Position numbers and translations under genes: made by a program
Part shown: positions 52,045 to 61,911 of the stretch, piece by piece
Layout: every line of letters begins with the position of its first letter
Position numbering within the stretch: the first letter of the stretch is position 1
Notes under the pieces: generated by a model
What the model saw: the letters and a program-made list of their open reading frames with translations, nothing else
What the model was told of the DNA's origin: nothing
The model's database searches: none
Origin: Shimia aestuarii
GTDB lineage: Bacteria > Pseudomonadota > Alphaproteobacteria > Rhodobacterales > Rhodobacteraceae
Length of the DNA stretch: 64,000 nt
Direction: 5' to 3'
Assembly: GCF_022814865.1 (NCBI RefSeq)
Contig: NZ_JAKVRD010000005.1
Span: 124,001-188,000 of the forward strand

Positions 52045-53472
52045 ATGAGCAGAAAACAGGCGATCACAAAGCGGACGATCACTCTCGCCGTTCTCATGGC
52101 CATGGGTGCATGGTCTGCGCCCGTGGCGGCGCAGGATGGGGAAATCCTGACCAAGCAATATGATGACGGCGGCGTCTATGAAGGCACCTTCAAGGACGGG
52201 CTGCAACACGGCACCGGAAGCTACCGCCTCCCCAATGGCTATGAATATACGGGCGCATGGGTCGAAGGCGAAATCCGCGGCGAAGGCCAGGCACGCTTTC
52301 CCAACGGGTCGGTCTATGTCGGCGAGTTCGCCAAAGGCAAACCCGAAGGCATCGGCAAGATCACATTTACCGACGGCGGCACCTATGAAGGGGAATGGAA
52401 AGACGGCAAGATCAACGGCCAGGGCGTCGCGGTCTATGCCAACGGGGTGCGCTATGAGGGCGGGTTTAAGAACGCCATGCATCACGGCAAGGGCACCATG
52501 CTGTCGCCCGGTGGCTACGTCTATGAAGGCGATTGGGTCAATGGCGTCAAGGAAGGCCAAGGCACCATCAGCTATCCCGACGGCGCCACCTACCAAGGCG
52601 AGATCGTCGCGGGCGAACGCTCTGGTCAAGGCGTGCTGACAACCGATGACGGTCTCATCTACGAAGGCCTCTGGGCAGCGGGCCAGATCGAAGGCACGGG
52701 CAAACTCATTCAGCCCAATGGCGATATTTACGAAGGCGATCTCGTCGCCGGACAGCGTCAAGGGCAAGGTCGGGTGATCTATGCCAATGGCGACACCTAT
52801 GAAGGCAGCTTTGAAGCCGACAAACGCCACGGCCAAGGCGAATTCAAAGGCGCGGACGGCTATCACTATGTCGGCAACTGGGTCGCTGGACATATCGAAG
52901 GCAACGGCACCGTGACCTATCCCGACGGGTCGGTCTATGTCGGAGAATTCCGCGAAGACCTCGCCGATGGCACTGGCAAGATCACCTACCCGGACGGGTC
53001 GACCTATGAAGGTGAATGGGAAGCCGGGGTGATCGAAGGGTCCGGCACTGCAACCTTCGCCAACGGGCTGACCTATGTCGGCCAGTTCCACAATGCCCGC
53101 AACCACGGGCAGGGCGTGATGACCTATTCGACAGAGACCGGCGACTATCGCTACGAGGGCGAATGGGTCGACGGCCAGCGCCATGGCATCGGCACCGCCT
53201 CCTACCCGGATGGCTCGGTCTATGAAGGCCAGTTCGCCAACGGCCAGCGCCACGGTGTCGGCGAGATCACCATGGAAGACGGGTTCAAATATGCCGGTGA
53301 ATGGCAAAACGGCGAGATCAGCGGCCGCGGCGTCGCAACCTATGCCAATGGCGATGTCTATGAAGGCATGTTCAAATCCGGCAAACGTCAGGGCGAAGGC
53401 ACGATGCGCTATGCCAGTGGCGACGAAAGCTCTGGCACCTGGGAAAACAACGCCCTCAAGACCGACGGGTAA
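52045..53472 (+). CDS. Exported MORN-repeat protein (18 repeats)
   Basis: A 475-aa protein with a signal peptide (ITLAVLMAMGAWSAPVAAQD, cleavage near residue 30). The rest is built of 18 consecutive MORN units of 23 residues, each of the form Y-x-G-x-(F/W)-x5-(H/E)-G-x-G-x6-(P/N)-(D/N)-G, from YEGTFKDGLQHGTG to YEGMFKSGKRQGEG. One unit (STETGDYR) is three residues longer. The repeats should form a long twisted beta-sheet rod. Bacterial MORN proteins are poorly understood; membrane or envelope scaffolding is possible. GAGGGG abuts an ATG at 52039, so ATG 52045 is the better-spaced start. No enzyme domain is attached. Confidence 0.9.
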   Translation: MSRKQAITKRTITLAVLMAMGAWSAPVAAQDGEILTKQYDDGGVYEGTFKDGLQHGTGSYRLPNGYEYTGAWVEGEIRGEGQARFPNGSVYVGEFAKGKPEGIGKITFTDGGTYEGEWKDGKINGQGVAVYANGVRYEGGFKNAMHHGKGTMLSPGGYVYEGDWVNGVKEGQGTISYPDGATYQGEIVAGERSGQGVLTTDDGLIYEGLWAAGQIEGTGKLIQPNGDIYEGDLVAGQRQGQGRVIYANGDTYEGSFEADKRHGQGEFKGADGYHYVGNWVAGHIEGNGTVTYPDGSVYVGEFREDLADGTGKITYPDGSTYEGEWEAGVIEGSGTATFANGLTYVGQFHNARNHGQGVMTYSTETGDYRYEGEWVDGQRHGIGTASYPDGSVYEGQFANGQRHGVGEITMEDGFKYAGEWQNGEISGRGVATYANGDVYEGMFKSGKRQGEGTMRYASGDESSGTWENNALKTDG

Positions 53473-53545
53473 TTCCTAATCGAGAGGGGGCGCTCCCGCC
53501 CCTTTCGCGGCGCAGCAAAGCTGCACCCGAAAGCGTTGGGCGTGG

Positions 53546-53599
53546 CTGGGGGACGCTGTCCCCCAGACCCCCTGAGGTATTTTCACCAAGAAGAAGACA
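53546..53599 (+). repeat. 3'-tail element, copy 7 (behind the MORN gene)
   Basis: Stem CTGGGGG-CCCCCAG (53546-53566), then CCCCCTGAGGTATTTT and CACCAAGAAGAAGAC. Upstream, AAAGCGTTGGGCGTGGC (53530-53546) and CTCCCGCCCCTTT are shared exactly with the tail of rodA. Confidence 0.8.
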
Positions 53600-53606
53600 A
53601 GGCGCT

Positions 53607-54275
53607 TCACCAGGGAAGACGCGTGCCATCCCAGCTATAGAATTGACCCGTGTCGGCCGGAGTGAGGTTTTCGAGCACTGTAAGAAGGTTCTCGGCGCTT
53701 TCCTCCGGGCTATGCTTCCGGTGCGCCTTGTGATCCGCGGTAAATTGCGTCGCCACGGTGCCCGGATGCAGCGTCACACAGATCGCCTCTCGATGAGAAC
53801 GCGCCAGTTCTATGGCGCCGGTGTGGACGATCTGGTTCAGCGCCGCCTTGGCCGCGCGGTAGCTATACCAACCGCCCAACTGGTTATCCCCAATGGACCC
53901 GACCTTCGCCGAGATCGCCGCAAAGACCGCCCGCCGGTCGCGGCGCAAAAGGCGCGGCGCATGGCGCAGGATCAGCGCCGGGCCGATCGCATTGACCGCG
54001 TATTGATCCGCAAGCGCCGCCGCGCTCAGGCTGCGCAGGGATTTCTCTGGCGGCTGGCCCGCACCATGAAGCGCCCCGGTCGCGACGAAGATCATGTCGA
54101 CCCCCGGTGTCACCCCGCCGAGCACGGCCTCGACCGAGGCCTCGTCGGTGATCTCCAGACCGTTTTCGCGCCGTGATAGCCCCGTCACCGCCACGCCGCG
54201 TGCAGCAAGCGCCGCACAAAGCGCGCCGCCAATACCGCCCGAGGCGCCGATGACCAATGCCCGTGTTCCTGTCAT
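53607..54275 (-). CDS. Short-chain dehydrogenase/reductase (CsgA-like)
   Basis: A 222-aa classical SDR. The cofactor fingerprint ALVIGASGGIGGALCAALAA is followed by GLSRRENGLEITDE, with Arg residues suggesting NADP. Catalytic residues are Ser in AISAKVGSI and Tyr/Lys in YSYRAAKAALNQ. It ends FYSWDGTRLPW, a C-terminus I associate with CsgA-like reductases of unknown substrate. ATG 54275 places the Rossmann motif at the N-terminus; a longer in-frame start at 54383 overlaps the leuA leader region. Convergent with the MORN gene. Confidence 0.85.
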   Translation of the reverse strand: MTGTRALVIGASGGIGGALCAALAARGVAVTGLSRRENGLEITDEASVEAVLGGVTPGVDMIFVATGALHGAGQPPEKSLRSLSAAALADQYAVNAIGPALILRHAPRLLRRDRRAVFAAISAKVGSIGDNQLGGWYSYRAAKAALNQIVHTGAIELARSHREAICVTLHPGTVATQFTADHKAHRKHSPEESAENLLTVLENLTPADTGQFYSWDGTRLPW

Positions 54276-54381
54276 GGGGGGCAAAGGTGGCGCAGGACGC
54301 GTGGAAGTCAATCGCCCTGCTTTGCCGCGATCTGCAAAAAGCCTCTTCCCTTTTGGACCATGTTCCGTATAGTCCGCCCCC

Positions 54382-54471
54382 ATGACACGGGTTTCTCATA
54401 TCCACATTGCACAGGTTGCCGCGCGCGACCTGCGTCCCCGTGACCTCCTTCTTCTTCTCAGCCTCCGCTGA
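54382..54471 (+). CDS. leuL: Leucine-rich leader peptide of leuA (attenuator)
   Basis: A 29-codon ORF, MTRVSHIHIAQ...DLRPRDLLLLLSLR, ending TGA at 54469-54471. Codons 22-28 are CTC CTT CTT CTT CTC AGC CTC, six leucines in seven codons. This is the classic layout of a ribosome-mediated attenuator. A stem, TGAGC-GCGC-TTCG-GCGC..GCTCA (about 54468-54494), follows immediately and leuA starts 80 bp later. Stalling at the Leu run when charged tRNA-Leu is scarce would alter folding and raise leuA expression. No clear SD is visible before the ATG. Confidence 0.8.
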   Translation: MTRVSHIHIAQVAARDLRPRDLLLLLSLR

Positions 54472-54551
54472 GCGCGCTTCGGCGCGGGCCGCTCAGTATG
54501 GACAGCGCCGACCCCGAATAGCCGACCCCAGAAGAACACGAGACAATCGAC

Positions 54552-56126
54552 ATGACTGATACCAAACCCCAGGACCGCGTCCTGATTTTCGACACGACCC
54601 TGCGCGACGGTGAGCAATCCCCCGGCGCCACCATGACCCACGACGAGAAGATCGAGATCGCGGGCATGCTCGACGAGATGGGCGTCGACATCATCGAAGC
54701 GGGCTTCCCGATCGCCTCTGAGGGCGACTTTGCCGCCGTGAGCGAGATCGCCAAGAACGCTGTCAATAGCCGCATCTGCGGCCTCGCGCGCGCCAATTTC
54801 GCCGATATCGACCGCTGCTGGGAGGCGGTCAAACACGCCGAGAAGAACCGCATCCATACCTTCATCGGCACCTCGCCGCTGCACCGCGCGATCCCGAACC
54901 TGACCATGGACGAGATGGCCGACAAGATCCACGAGACCGTGACCCGCGCCCGCAACCTCTGCGAGGACGTGCAATGGTCGCCAATGGACGCGACGCGCAC
55001 CGAATGGGACTATCTCTGCCGCGTGATCGAGATCGCCATCAAGGCGGGCGCCACCACGATCAACATCCCCGACACCGTGGGCTATACCGCGCCAGAGGAA
55101 TCGGCCGACCTGATCCGCCGCCTGATCGAAACCGTGCCGGGCGCCGATGAGGTCATCTTCGCGACCCACTGCCACAACGACCTCGGCATGGCGACAGCCA
55201 ACGCGCTGGCCGCCGTCGCAGGCGGTGCACGTCAGATCGAATGCACCATCAACGGCCTCGGCGAACGCGCCGGCAACACCGCCCTCGAAGAGGTGGTGAT
55301 GGCGATGAAGACCCGCCACGACATCATGCCGTGGACGACCGGCGTCGACACCACCAAGATCATGGCCATCTCGCGCCGCGTCGCGACCGTGTCGGGCTTC
55401 CCGGTGCAGTTCAACAAGGCCATCGTCGGCAAGAACGCCTTCGCCCACGAAAGCGGCATCCACCAGGACGGCATGCTGAAGAACCGCGAGAACTTCGAGA
55501 TCATGCGCCCCGAGGATATCGGTCTCGCAGGCACCTCGCTGCCCTTGGGCAAACACTCCGGCCGCGCCGCGCTGCGCGACAAGCTCGAGCATCTGGGCTT
55601 TGAGCTGGGCGATAACCAGCTCAAGGACGTGTTCGTGCGCTTCAAGGATCTCGCAGACCGCAAGAAAGAGGTGATGGACGACGACCTCATCGCACTGATG
55701 CGTGTGGGCGGGGACGACGAGAGCGATGCGCTCAAGCTGGTGTCGATGAAAGTGATCTGCGGCACTGGTGGTCAGGCCGAGTCGACCGTCGAGATGGAGA
55801 TCAACGGCAAGGACATCTCGGCCACCGCCTATGGCGATGGCCCGGTGGACGCGACCTTCAAGGCCGTGCGCGAAATCCATCCCAACGAGGCGCGCCTGCA
55901 GCTCTATCAGGTGCACGCCGTGACGGAAGGCATGGACGCACAGGCGACCGTCTCGGTCCGCCTCGAGGAGAACGGCAATGTCGTGACCGGCCAATCCGCC
56001 GACACCGACACCGTGGTCGCTTCGGCCAAGGCCTATATCAACGCGCTGAACCGCCTGCTGGTGCGGCGCGCCAAGATGGGCGAAGGCGCCGACACGCGCG
56101 AAATCTCCTATCGCGACATGAGCTGA
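54552..56126 (+). CDS. leuA: 2-isopropylmalate synthase
   Basis: First committed step of leucine synthesis: condenses 2-ketoisovalerate and acetyl-CoA. The 524-aa enzyme has the TIM-barrel start IFDTTLRDGEQSPGATM, the metal ligands in THCHNDLGMATAN, NGLGERAGNTALEE and HESGIHQDG. The C-terminal third is the LeuA regulatory domain that binds leucine for feedback inhibition. Cytosolic, with a divalent metal. Expression is probably set by the upstream leader peptide. Confidence 0.95.
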   Translation: MTDTKPQDRVLIFDTTLRDGEQSPGATMTHDEKIEIAGMLDEMGVDIIEAGFPIASEGDFAAVSEIAKNAVNSRICGLARANFADIDRCWEAVKHAEKNRIHTFIGTSPLHRAIPNLTMDEMADKIHETVTRARNLCEDVQWSPMDATRTEWDYLCRVIEIAIKAGATTINIPDTVGYTAPEESADLIRRLIETVPGADEVIFATHCHNDLGMATANALAAVAGGARQIECTINGLGERAGNTALEEVVMAMKTRHDIMPWTTGVDTTKIMAISRRVATVSGFPVQFNKAIVGKNAFAHESGIHQDGMLKNRENFEIMRPEDIGLAGTSLPLGKHSGRAALRDKLEHLGFELGDNQLKDVFVRFKDLADRKKEVMDDDLIALMRVGGDDESDALKLVSMKVICGTGGQAESTVEMEINGKDISATAYGDGPVDATFKAVREIHPNEARLQLYQVHAVTEGMDAQATVSVRLEENGNVVTGQSADTDTVVASAKAYINALNRLLVRRAKMGEGADTREISYRDMS

Positions 56127-56135
56127 GCCAGCGCC

Positions 56136-56206
56136 AAGAGGTTTCGAAACCGCTTGAAAAACGTGTTGCGAAACACGGTCCCCAAGGCCCCTCGAAGGGC
56201 CTTGGG
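56136..56206 (+). other. Three consecutive stem-loops between leuA and asparaginase
   Basis: AAGAGGTTTCGAAACCGCTT (56136-56155) is a near-perfect palindrome. CGTGTT and AACACG (56162-56177) form a second stem. CCCAAGGCCC and GGGCCTTGGG (56181-56206) form a perfect 10-bp stem with a 6-nt loop. No U-tract follows the last one, so these may end leuA mRNA by a Rho-dependent or processing route rather than intrinsically. Confidence 0.6.
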
Positions 56207-56230
56207 CACCTCTCAGAAGGAGAAACCCCC

Positions 56231-57166
56231 ATGAAAACCCTTCTGATCCATACAGGCGGCACGATTGGCATGGTGGCGACCGACGCGGGATTTGCCCCGG
56301 CCGAGGGGGTGGTCGAGGGTTTTCTCGCCGCCCATGCACCCGATACCGTCGACCTCTGCCTGCTCTCCCCGCTCATCGATAGCGCCAACGCGACGCCCGC
56401 CGACTGGGGCCGCATCGCCGCGACCATCGCGGACCACTACGCCGCCTATGACGCCTTCCTCGTCACCCATGGCACCGACACGCTCGCCTATACCGCCGCC
56501 GCGCTCTGTTTCGCGCTTGAGGGGCTAGGCAAGCCGGTGATCCTGACCGGAGCAATGTTGCCGCTCACGGTCGAGGGCTCGGACGGCGGACAGAACCTCC
56601 TCGACGCGATCGTTGCGGCGCATGGCGCGCCCGCCGGGGTCTGGGTGCAATTTGCCGGACGCCTCTTGCATGGCGCGCGGGTGCGCAAATCCCATTCCCG
56701 CGCCTTGGATGCCTTTGCGGCCGATCCCTCCGACATCGCTCCGCGCCGCCTTGGGGATACGCTCCTGCGCCATACGACCGGCCCGGCCAAAACGGCCTTT
56801 CTCTCGGTCGCACCCGGCGTCCCAACCGACCTCTTCCAACATGCTGCCGAGACCTGTGACGGGTTGATCCTGCGTTGCTACGGCTCGGGCACCGTCCCCG
56901 GAACCCCCGGCCTCGCCCGCGCGCTCGCCACCGCCCGCGCCCGCGACATCCCCGTGCTCGCCGTGTCTCAATGTCCCGAGGGCGGCATGGTCCTTGGCAC
57001 CTACGCCGCCGCCGCGATCCTCCTCGATCATGGCGTGATTGACGGGCGCGACATGACGGTCGAGGCCGCCTATGCCAAACTCGCCTATACCCTCGCCGAA
57101 AGCCACGATCCAGCCACCCGCCGCGCCCACCTCGAACGCTCTCTTTGCGGCGAATTCACTCCCTGA
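56231..57166 (+). CDS. Type I-like asparaginase
   Basis: A 311-aa enzyme hydrolysing L-asparagine to aspartate and ammonia. Motifs are LLIHTGGTIGMVAT with the first nucleophilic Thr, and VTHGTDTLAYTAAAL with the second Thr-Asp pair and PVILTGAMLP beyond. No signal peptide, so cytosolic (type I, metabolic) rather than the periplasmic type II. AGAAGGAG lies upstream of the ATG. It follows leuA by 104 bp, with three stem-loops between. Glutaminase side activity is possible. Confidence 0.9.
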   Translation: MKTLLIHTGGTIGMVATDAGFAPAEGVVEGFLAAHAPDTVDLCLLSPLIDSANATPADWGRIAATIADHYAAYDAFLVTHGTDTLAYTAAALCFALEGLGKPVILTGAMLPLTVEGSDGGQNLLDAIVAAHGAPAGVWVQFAGRLLHGARVRKSHSRALDAFAADPSDIAPRRLGDTLLRHTTGPAKTAFLSVAPGVPTDLFQHAAETCDGLILRCYGSGTVPGTPGLARALATARARDIPVLAVSQCPEGGMVLGTYAAAAILLDHGVIDGRDMTVEAAYAKLAYTLAESHDPATRRAHLERSLCGEFTP

Positions 57167-57201
57167 GCGCGCGTACCGTTCACCTCGCCGCCGCGCGAAA
57201 C

Positions 57202-57245
57202 CGCACAGACGCGATACCGACGGAATACCGACGTGATACCGATCC
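57202..57245. repeat. 11-bp iteron cluster B between asparaginase and mreB
   Basis: Contiguous 11-bp units: CGCACAGACGC (degenerate), GATACCGACGG, AATACCGACGT and GATACCGATCC. The middle units equal those at 25456-25488 upstream of the BrnA-like gene, in the same order, and both clusters run into a G-x-GTTT-(TT)-CCC stretch. The cluster is 35 bp after the asparaginase stop and about 170 bp before the mreB start. Confidence 0.7.
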
Positions 57246-57284
57246 GCGTTTCCCGGTCTGCCAATGCGTTAACCTGACCCATGA

Positions 57285-58457
<1,173 letters not shown>

Positions 58458-58512
58458 GGCCCGCGCCGCCCGTCTGGCGCACCATGCGCAACGAACCTGA
58501 GTAGGGGAAAGC

Positions 58513-59433
58513 TTGGCCCGGGATCGGACACAAGGCGAAGACTATATCGCGCCGCTCAAGCGGCTTCTTCTGGGCGTGCTGATCGTTGTTCTGCTCGGGA
58601 TCTTCCTCGTCTGGCGCATCGATTCTCCCCGCGTTGAACGCTTCCGCGCCCAAGTCGTCGACCGCGTCATGCCCTCGTTTGACTGGGCCATGACCCCGGT
58701 TACGACAACCGTCGCGCTCTTCAGAGACCTGCAATCTTATCAACGCCTTGCCGAGCAGAACCGCGAGCTGCGCCGCGAGTTGCAGCAAATGAAAGCCTGG
58801 AAAGAGGCCGCGCTTCAACTCGAACAGGAAAACGCCCGCCTGCTCGATCTCAACAACGTGCGCCTTGATCCGCGCCTGACCTTCATCACCGGCGTTGTTC
58901 TGGCTGATAGCGGCTCTCCGTTCCGCCAGTCCGTGCTGCTCAATATCGGGTCGCGCGATGGGTTGGTGGATGGCTGGGCGGCGATGGATGGCATCGGGCT
59001 CGTCGGTCGCGTCTCTGGCACTGGTGACAATACAAGCCGCGTGATCCTACTCACCGATAGTTCCTCGCGTATTCCGGTGATCGTCCAACCCTCAGGCCAA
59101 CGCGGCCTCGTGGTCGGCGACAACACCCCCGCGCCGCATATCGACTTTCTCGAGAACCGCGAACTGGTGCGGCCTGGTGACCGGGTGATTTCCTCTGGCG
59201 ACGGAGGGGTTTTCCCGCCCGGCCTCCTCGTCGGTCAGGTGGCCAGCGATCCCGGTGGTCGCCTGCGTGTCCGCCTTGCCGCCGATTACGAGCGGCTCGA
59301 ATACCTGCGCGTGCTGCGCCATCACGGACGCGAACGCATCCACAATCCCGGCGCCCTGATTGGTCCCGAACTGCCTGCTGCCTCCTCTGCCCCTGCCCCG
59401 TCGTCCGAGGCCACGGAGGGGGACAATGGCTGA
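58513..59433 (+). CDS. mreC: Rod-shape protein MreC
   Basis: A 306-aa bitopic protein linking MreB to periplasmic PBP2. One N-terminal helix (RLLLGVLIVVLLGIFLVW), a coiled coil (YQRLAEQNRELRRELQQMKA to about residue 115), then the beta-rich MreC domain with SGDGGVFPPGLLVG. The C-terminus is Ala/Pro/Ser-rich and ends PSSEATEGDNG. The start is TTG 58513, set by AGGGGAA upstream and a missing ATG in range. It overlaps mreD by 8 bp. Confidence 0.94.
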   Translation: MARDRTQGEDYIAPLKRLLLGVLIVVLLGIFLVWRIDSPRVERFRAQVVDRVMPSFDWAMTPVTTTVALFRDLQSYQRLAEQNRELRRELQQMKAWKEAALQLEQENARLLDLNNVRLDPRLTFITGVVLADSGSPFRQSVLLNIGSRDGLVDGWAAMDGIGLVGRVSGTGDNTSRVILLTDSSSRIPVIVQPSGQRGLVVGDNTPAPHIDFLENRELVRPGDRVISSGDGGVFPPGLLVGQVASDPGGRLRVRLAADYERLEYLRVLRHHGRERIHNPGALIGPELPAASSAPAPSSEATEGDNG

Positions 59434-59968
59434 GTCTGGCGCACGCTCTCCGAAATGGCCCATGCGGCTTGCCTATATCGGGCTGTCGCTCCTGTGCCTT
59501 GCGCTGGCGCTGCTGCCGTTTCAGACCGTGCCGCGTGGCTGGGCCGGGCCTGACTGGATCATGGTCCTGACCCTCGCATGGGCCGCGCGCCGCCCGGACT
59601 ATGTGCCGGTGCTTGCTGTGGGCGCCGTGGTGCTCTTGGCCGACTTCCTCCTGATGCGCCCGCCGGGGTTGCTCGCGGCGTTCATGGTCATCGCCCGCCA
59701 GGCCCTGCGCAAAAGAACCATCGCACTGCGCGATGCCTCCTTCCCCAATGAATGGCTGACCATTGCTGCGCTGATGATTGCCATCGCGCTGGCAGAACGG
59801 CTCGCCTATGCTATCTTCCTGCTTGATCAGCCGCCACTTGGCCTTGCCCTCATGCGCCTTGTGACAAGCATCGTCGCCTATCCGGTTGTGGTCTTCGCCT
59901 CGCAGTTCCTGCTTGGCCTGCGCAAACCACAACCTGGCGACGGAGACACCTTTGCGAGGCAGCCATGA
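59426..59968 (+). CDS. mreD: Rod-shape protein MreD
   Basis: A 180-aa polytopic membrane protein with about five helices (AYIGLSLLCLALALLPF, YVPVLAVGAVVLLADFLLM, EWLTIAALMIAIALAERLAY, LVTSIVAYPVVVFASQFLLG). MreD is poorly conserved, and the call rests on size, topology and its place between mreC and mrdA. ATG 59426 lies inside the mreC 3' end with GGAGGGGG upstream. The stop overlaps the mrdA start (ATGA). It partners MreC in the elongasome. Confidence 0.9.
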   Translation: MAESGARSPKWPMRLAYIGLSLLCLALALLPFQTVPRGWAGPDWIMVLTLAWAARRPDYVPVLAVGAVVLLADFLLMRPPGLLAAFMVIARQALRKRTIALRDASFPNEWLTIAALMIAIALAERLAYAIFLLDQPPLGLALMRLVTSIVAYPVVVFASQFLLGLRKPQPGDGDTFARQP

Positions 59969-61911
59969 AACGCCCCGTTGCAGATACGGCAGAAAGCCAT
60001 CGTCGCCTGACCCGGCGCGCGCTTCTCCTTGGTGGCGCGCAGATCGGATTCATGGCCATGCTCGGCCTGCGCATGCGGCATCTACAGGTCGATCAGGCCG
60101 ATCAATACCGCCTTCTGGCCGAGGAAAACCGGATCAACATCCGCCTCTTGCCGCCGACACGTGGCGAGATTTTCGACCGGAACGGCACGCCCCTCGCCGT
60201 CAATCAACCCTCCTACCGCATCACCATCGTCCGAGAAGACGCAGGCGACGTGGACAAGGTCATCGACCACCTGTCGACCCTCGTCTCTCTCGATCCGGTA
60301 AAGCTCGAACGCGCCCGCACCGAGATGGCCCGGTCGGCGCCGTTCCTACCGGTGACGCTCGCCGATCACGTGAGCTGGGAAGAGATGAGCCGCGTTGCCG
60401 TCAATGCCCCCGCCCTGCCCGGCATCACGCCCGAGGTCGGCCTGTCGCGGCGCTACCCGATCAAAGGCGACTTTGCCCATGTCGTCGGCTATGTCGGCCC
60501 AGTGTCCGACTATGATCTCTCCAAGATCGAGGACCCGGATCCGCTCCTGCGCATCCCGCGCTTCCAGCTTGGCAAGGTCGGCGTCGAGGCCAAACACGAA
60601 GACCTGTTGCGCGGCAAGGCCGGGACCAAGCGGGTCGAGGTGAACTCTGTGGGCCGCGTCATGCGCGAGCTTGACCGCCGCGAGGGCCAGCCCGGCGCCG
60701 ACCTGCAACTGACGCTGGACCAAACGCTTCAATCCTATGTGCAGGCCCGCCTCGGAGAGGAAAGCGCCGCCGCCATCGTCATGGATTGCGAAACCGGCGA
60801 CCTACTCGCCCTGAATTCCGCGCCGAGTTTCGACCCCAACCTCTTTGTCACCGGGATTTCCGTCGCCGACTACGGCGCCCTGACCGAGAATACCTATCGC
60901 CCGCTGGCCGCCAAATCCGTTCAAGGCACCTATCCGCCCGGCTCGACCTTCAAGATGGTCACCGCGCTGGCCGCGCTCGAAGCGGGAGTCATCGATTCCG
61001 AAGACACCGTCTGGTGTCCGGGCCACCTCGAGGTCTCCAACCGCCGGTTTCATTGCTGGAAACGGGTCGGCCACGGGCACATGACCCTGCAACAAGCCCT
61101 CCGCGAAAGCTGTGATGTCTTTTTCTACAAGGTGGCGCTCGAGCTTGGCATCGACAGGCTTTCGGCCATGTCGGAACGCCTTGGTCTTGGACAACGCTTT
61201 GACCTGCCGCTCTCCGGGATCGCCAGCGGCCTCAACCCGTCTCGCGAATGGAAAGAAACCGTGCGCGGCGCACAGTGGCTGGTCGGCGATACGGTCAACG
61301 CGTCGATCGGACAGGGCTTTGTCCTCGCTTCGCCCTTGCAACTGGCGGTGATGACGGCCCGCCTCGCCACTGGACGCGAGATCATGCCGCGCCTCGTGAA
61401 ATCCATTGATGGCGTCGAGACAGGCGGCGGTCCCGCTGAGCCTCTTGGCGTGAACGAGAACAACCTGCGCCATATCCGCAAGGCGATGTTCGACGTGTCC
61501 AACAACCGCCGCGGCACCGCCTACGGTAGCCGCATCATCGACGATGCCTACCGCATGGCAGGCAAGACCGGCACCAGCCAGGTCCGCAACATTACCGCCG
61601 CCGAACGGGCCGCCGGGGTGACTCGCAACGAAGACCTGCCGTGGGAGCGCCGCGACCACGCGCTCTTTGTGAACTTCGCGCCCTACGATGCGCCGCGCAT
61701 TGCCGTGGCCGTCGTGGTGGAACACGGCGGGGGCGGCTCGACCGCCGCCGCGCCCATCGCCCGTGACATTACGCTGCGCGCCTTGCATGGCAGCACACCG
61801 CCGCTCGAGGCCTACCCGAGGAAAGACCGCGACCGCATCAAGAGCCAGCAGGAGCGCCTCAACGCCCTGATCCCTGATCGCGACGGCAATGTCGGGGGGG
61901 ATCGGGTATGA
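59965..61911 (+). CDS. mrdA: Penicillin-binding protein 2 (elongation transpeptidase)
   Basis: Cross-links new peptidoglycan during cell elongation. The 648-aa class B PBP has an N-terminal membrane anchor (ALLLGGAQIGFMAMLGLRM), the dimerisation domain entry LPPTRGEIFDRNGTPLAVN, and the transpeptidase motifs STFK (in YPPGSTFKMV), SCD (RESCDVFFY) and KTGT (MAGKTGTSQV). ATG 59965 overlaps the mreD stop by 4 bp and its stop overlaps the rodA start by 4 bp, so the three genes are translationally coupled. It acts with the RodA glycosyltransferase and MreC. Confidence 0.96.
   Translation: MKRPVADTAESHRRLTRRALLLGGAQIGFMAMLGLRMRHLQVDQADQYRLLAEENRINIRLLPPTRGEIFDRNGTPLAVNQPSYRITIVREDAGDVDKVIDHLSTLVSLDPVKLERARTEMARSAPFLPVTLADHVSWEEMSRVAVNAPALPGITPEVGLSRRYPIKGDFAHVVGYVGPVSDYDLSKIEDPDPLLRIPRFQLGKVGVEAKHEDLLRGKAGTKRVEVNSVGRVMRELDRREGQPGADLQLTLDQTLQSYVQARLGEESAAAIVMDCETGDLLALNSAPSFDPNLFVTGISVADYGALTENTYRPLAAKSVQGTYPPGSTFKMVTALAALEAGVIDSEDTVWCPGHLEVSNRRFHCWKRVGHGHMTLQQALRESCDVFFYKVALELGIDRLSAMSERLGLGQRFDLPLSGIASGLNPSREWKETVRGAQWLVGDTVNASIGQGFVLASPLQLAVMTARLATGREIMPRLVKSIDGVETGGGPAEPLGVNENNLRHIRKAMFDVSNNRRGTAYGSRIIDDAYRMAGKTGTSQVRNITAAERAAGVTRNEDLPWERRDHALFVNFAPYDAPRIAVAVVVEHGGGGSTAAAPIARDITLRALHGSTPPLEAYPRKDRDRIKSQQERLNALIPDRDGNVGGDRV

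Noticed and set aside
54396-56339. 647-codon minus-strand frame over leuA
   Set aside because: Antisense to the strongly conserved leuA; composition typical of a reverse-frame artefact.
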